Source of the DNA: CBDDFV01 sp965227335
Lineage (GTDB): Bacteria; Planctomycetota; Phycisphaerae; Phycisphaerales; SM1A02
NCBI GenBank assembly: GCA_965227335.1
Contig: CBDDFV010000012.1
Location: 186,001 to 250,000, forward strand
DNA length: 64,000 nt
Reading direction: 5' to 3'
Every line of letters begins with the position of its first letter. The stretch's first letter is position 1. Below, one piece after another: positions 62,645 through 64,000 of the stretch. The notes beneath the pieces are model-generated. The model worked only from the letters and a program-made list of their open reading frames with translations, searched no databases and was not told the origin of the DNA. A program made the translations under genes and the position numbers.

Positions 62645-64000
62645 TATGGCCACCACGAAGGGGAAATCTGCGCGCCGCGCATCAGAGAATCGTCGCGACG
62701 ACCAGACGGACGTCGGGATGTCGTTGATGGGCCGGCGACTCGGCTGGGTGCTCGCCGCCCTCGCCTGGGTGTTCGTCGCCGTCGCCCTCGCGACGTTCGA
62801 CGGGGCGGATCCGCCCTCGCACGCGGTGGCGGTCCACAACAGTCCGGTCGCCAACTGGTGCGGACCCGTGGGCGCCGCGCTCGCCTGGGGCGCGTACCTC
62901 ATGCTCGGTTTCGGCGTCTGGGCGATCGTTCTCGGGGCGGGCGCGGCGTTGATCTGGACGCTCACCGGCCGGTCGCTCACCCATCCGATGGTGCGTCTGG
63001 TCGGGCTGGTCCTCATCGGTCTCGCCCTGTCCGGCTTTCATGGCCTGCTCGCCCCGGATCTCGGGCTGGTCGCGGGGGCCAACGAGGGGCTCGCCGCGCG
63101 ATTCGCCGTGACCGAACTCACCGCCCGCTTCTCCGGTTTCGGGGCGGGCGTGGTGCTGCTGGCGACGCTCATCGTCGGGGCGGTGCTGGCGGAGGAACGG
63201 CTGCTCGTCCTCGCGCCTCGCGCGGCATGGGCGGCGACGCGTCGCACCGCGACCGGGATCGCCGCCGTCTGGCGACGCATGGCCGCCCGTCCGGAAGCCG
63301 CGCTCGAGACCATCCGGGCCGCGCAATCCCGCGCGTCCGGCGTCGCGGCCGTCGCGGCGGGCACGAAGAAGCGTCGCGCCGGCTCGAAGAAGCAGAAGGA
63401 CGCCGTCGAGCCCGGCATCGATCCTGACGCCGGCGGCCTCGGCGCCGTCGAATCCTTCGACCCGGAGGAGCACGCCCTCGCCGACGACGAGGAATGGGAC
63501 GAAGAAGACGCGTGGGAGGACGAGGACGACGTCGAGGACGAATACGAGTACGAGTACGAAGACGACGACGAGGCGGAAGACGACGACGGGGCGGACGCCG
63601 GCGAAGCCGCGCCGGAGACGGACCGGGGCGTCCTCAGCCCCGACGAGCTGCGCGAGAAGGTCGCCAAGCTCCCGCTCCGCATGGCCAGCCGCACGCAGAA
63701 GGTCGCCCGCGACGAGGACATCCCGCGGGAGGAGAACTTCGAAGGCTACGAGTTCCCGACGCTCGAACTGCTCGAGGAACCGGAGTCCAACTACTCCGAG
63801 CAGATGGAGAAGATCGTCCGCGAGCAGGCGGGCCAGCTCGAGGAGGCGCTGCAGACGTTCAGGATCGACGGCGAGGTCGTCGGCATCGAGTCCGGCCCGT
63901 CGGTGACCCTCTACTCCGTTCAGCTCGCGCCCGGCACCAAGGTCGCGAAGCTGCAGGCGGTGTCGAGCGACGTCGCCCGCGCGCTCCGCGCTCAGAACAT
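62645..64000 (+). CDS. ftsK: DNA translocase FtsK, 5' part
   Basis: 452 codons visible, running off the window. Three or four N-terminal membrane helices (GWVLAALAWVFVAVALATF, GAYLMLGFGVWAIVLGAGAA, LVGLVLIGLALSGFHGLL, VVLLATLIVGAVLAE) are followed by a very acidic linker (about 275-320, Asp/Glu/Tyr repeats) and the start of the alpha domain of FtsK: SEQMEKIVREQAGQLEEALQ, FRIDGEVVGIESGPSVTLYS, KLQAVSSDVARALRAQN. The ATPase motor lies beyond the edge. It pumps DNA to clear the septum at division. Confidence 0.93.

Overview
The window is a piece of a high-GC chromosome, most likely from a Phycisphaerae-type planctomycete. Pointers to this are secreted proteins ending in paired dockerin-like repeats built on a D-LLAxWG core, a PstA with a long periplasmic insertion, RNA polymerase alpha-CTD domains on a stand-alone TPR protein, frequent GTG/TTG starts, and many ATGA/GTGA stop-start overlaps. 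No rRNA, tRNA, CRISPR array or prophage was found.

Layout. 1-14.3 kb is a phosphate block: a phosphohexomutase with a GNAT acetyltransferase, polyphosphate kinase (ppk1), a QueD-like protein, then on the minus strand phoB, phoR, pstS, pstC, pstA, pstB, phoU and a glycosyltransferase. Direct-repeat Pho-box-like sites precede pstS and phoB. 14.3-21.6 kb holds folC, a RAYT-like HUH transposase between two arrays of paired hairpin repeats, leuS with a possible leucine-attenuator leader peptide, a diverged third repeat array, and the TPR/double alpha-CTD protein. 21.7-33.6 kb has a SpoIID-like protein, a PadR/S41-peptidase pair, a lower-GC orphan membrane protein, a YkgJ/AlkX-type pair, a Ser/Thr kinase with a CHASE2-like domain and its partner, and bioY. 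33.6-43.5 kb is mainly exported proteins (three with the dockerin-like tail), the HtrA/Hsp20 pair, a DUF6370-like lipoprotein and small membrane proteins. 43.7-53.2 kb has a ZntB-like transporter, a PH-like and a VanZ-like membrane protein, an orphan ParA and two amidohydrolase genes carrying three modules. 53.3-64 kb has an MscK-like channel, an FHA-GAF-SpoIIE phosphatase, a Phd/VapC toxin-antitoxin pair, a FabZ-ACP-FabZ operon, a zinc-ribbon membrane protein with a truncated duplicate, and the 5' part of ftsK.

The most unusual signals are (i) the RAYT with its own repeat arrays and a diverged, transposase-free sister array 3 kb away; (ii) the leader peptide, antiterminator and terminator before leuS, whose promoter uses the last repeat as its -35 region; (iii) a recurring TATACT-N6-ATG arrangement implying leaderless mRNAs; (iv) the duplicated alpha-CTD protein; and (v) an amidohydrolase operon in which only one of three modules keeps the metal ligands. 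All functions are inferred from reading the sequence; no database search was run.
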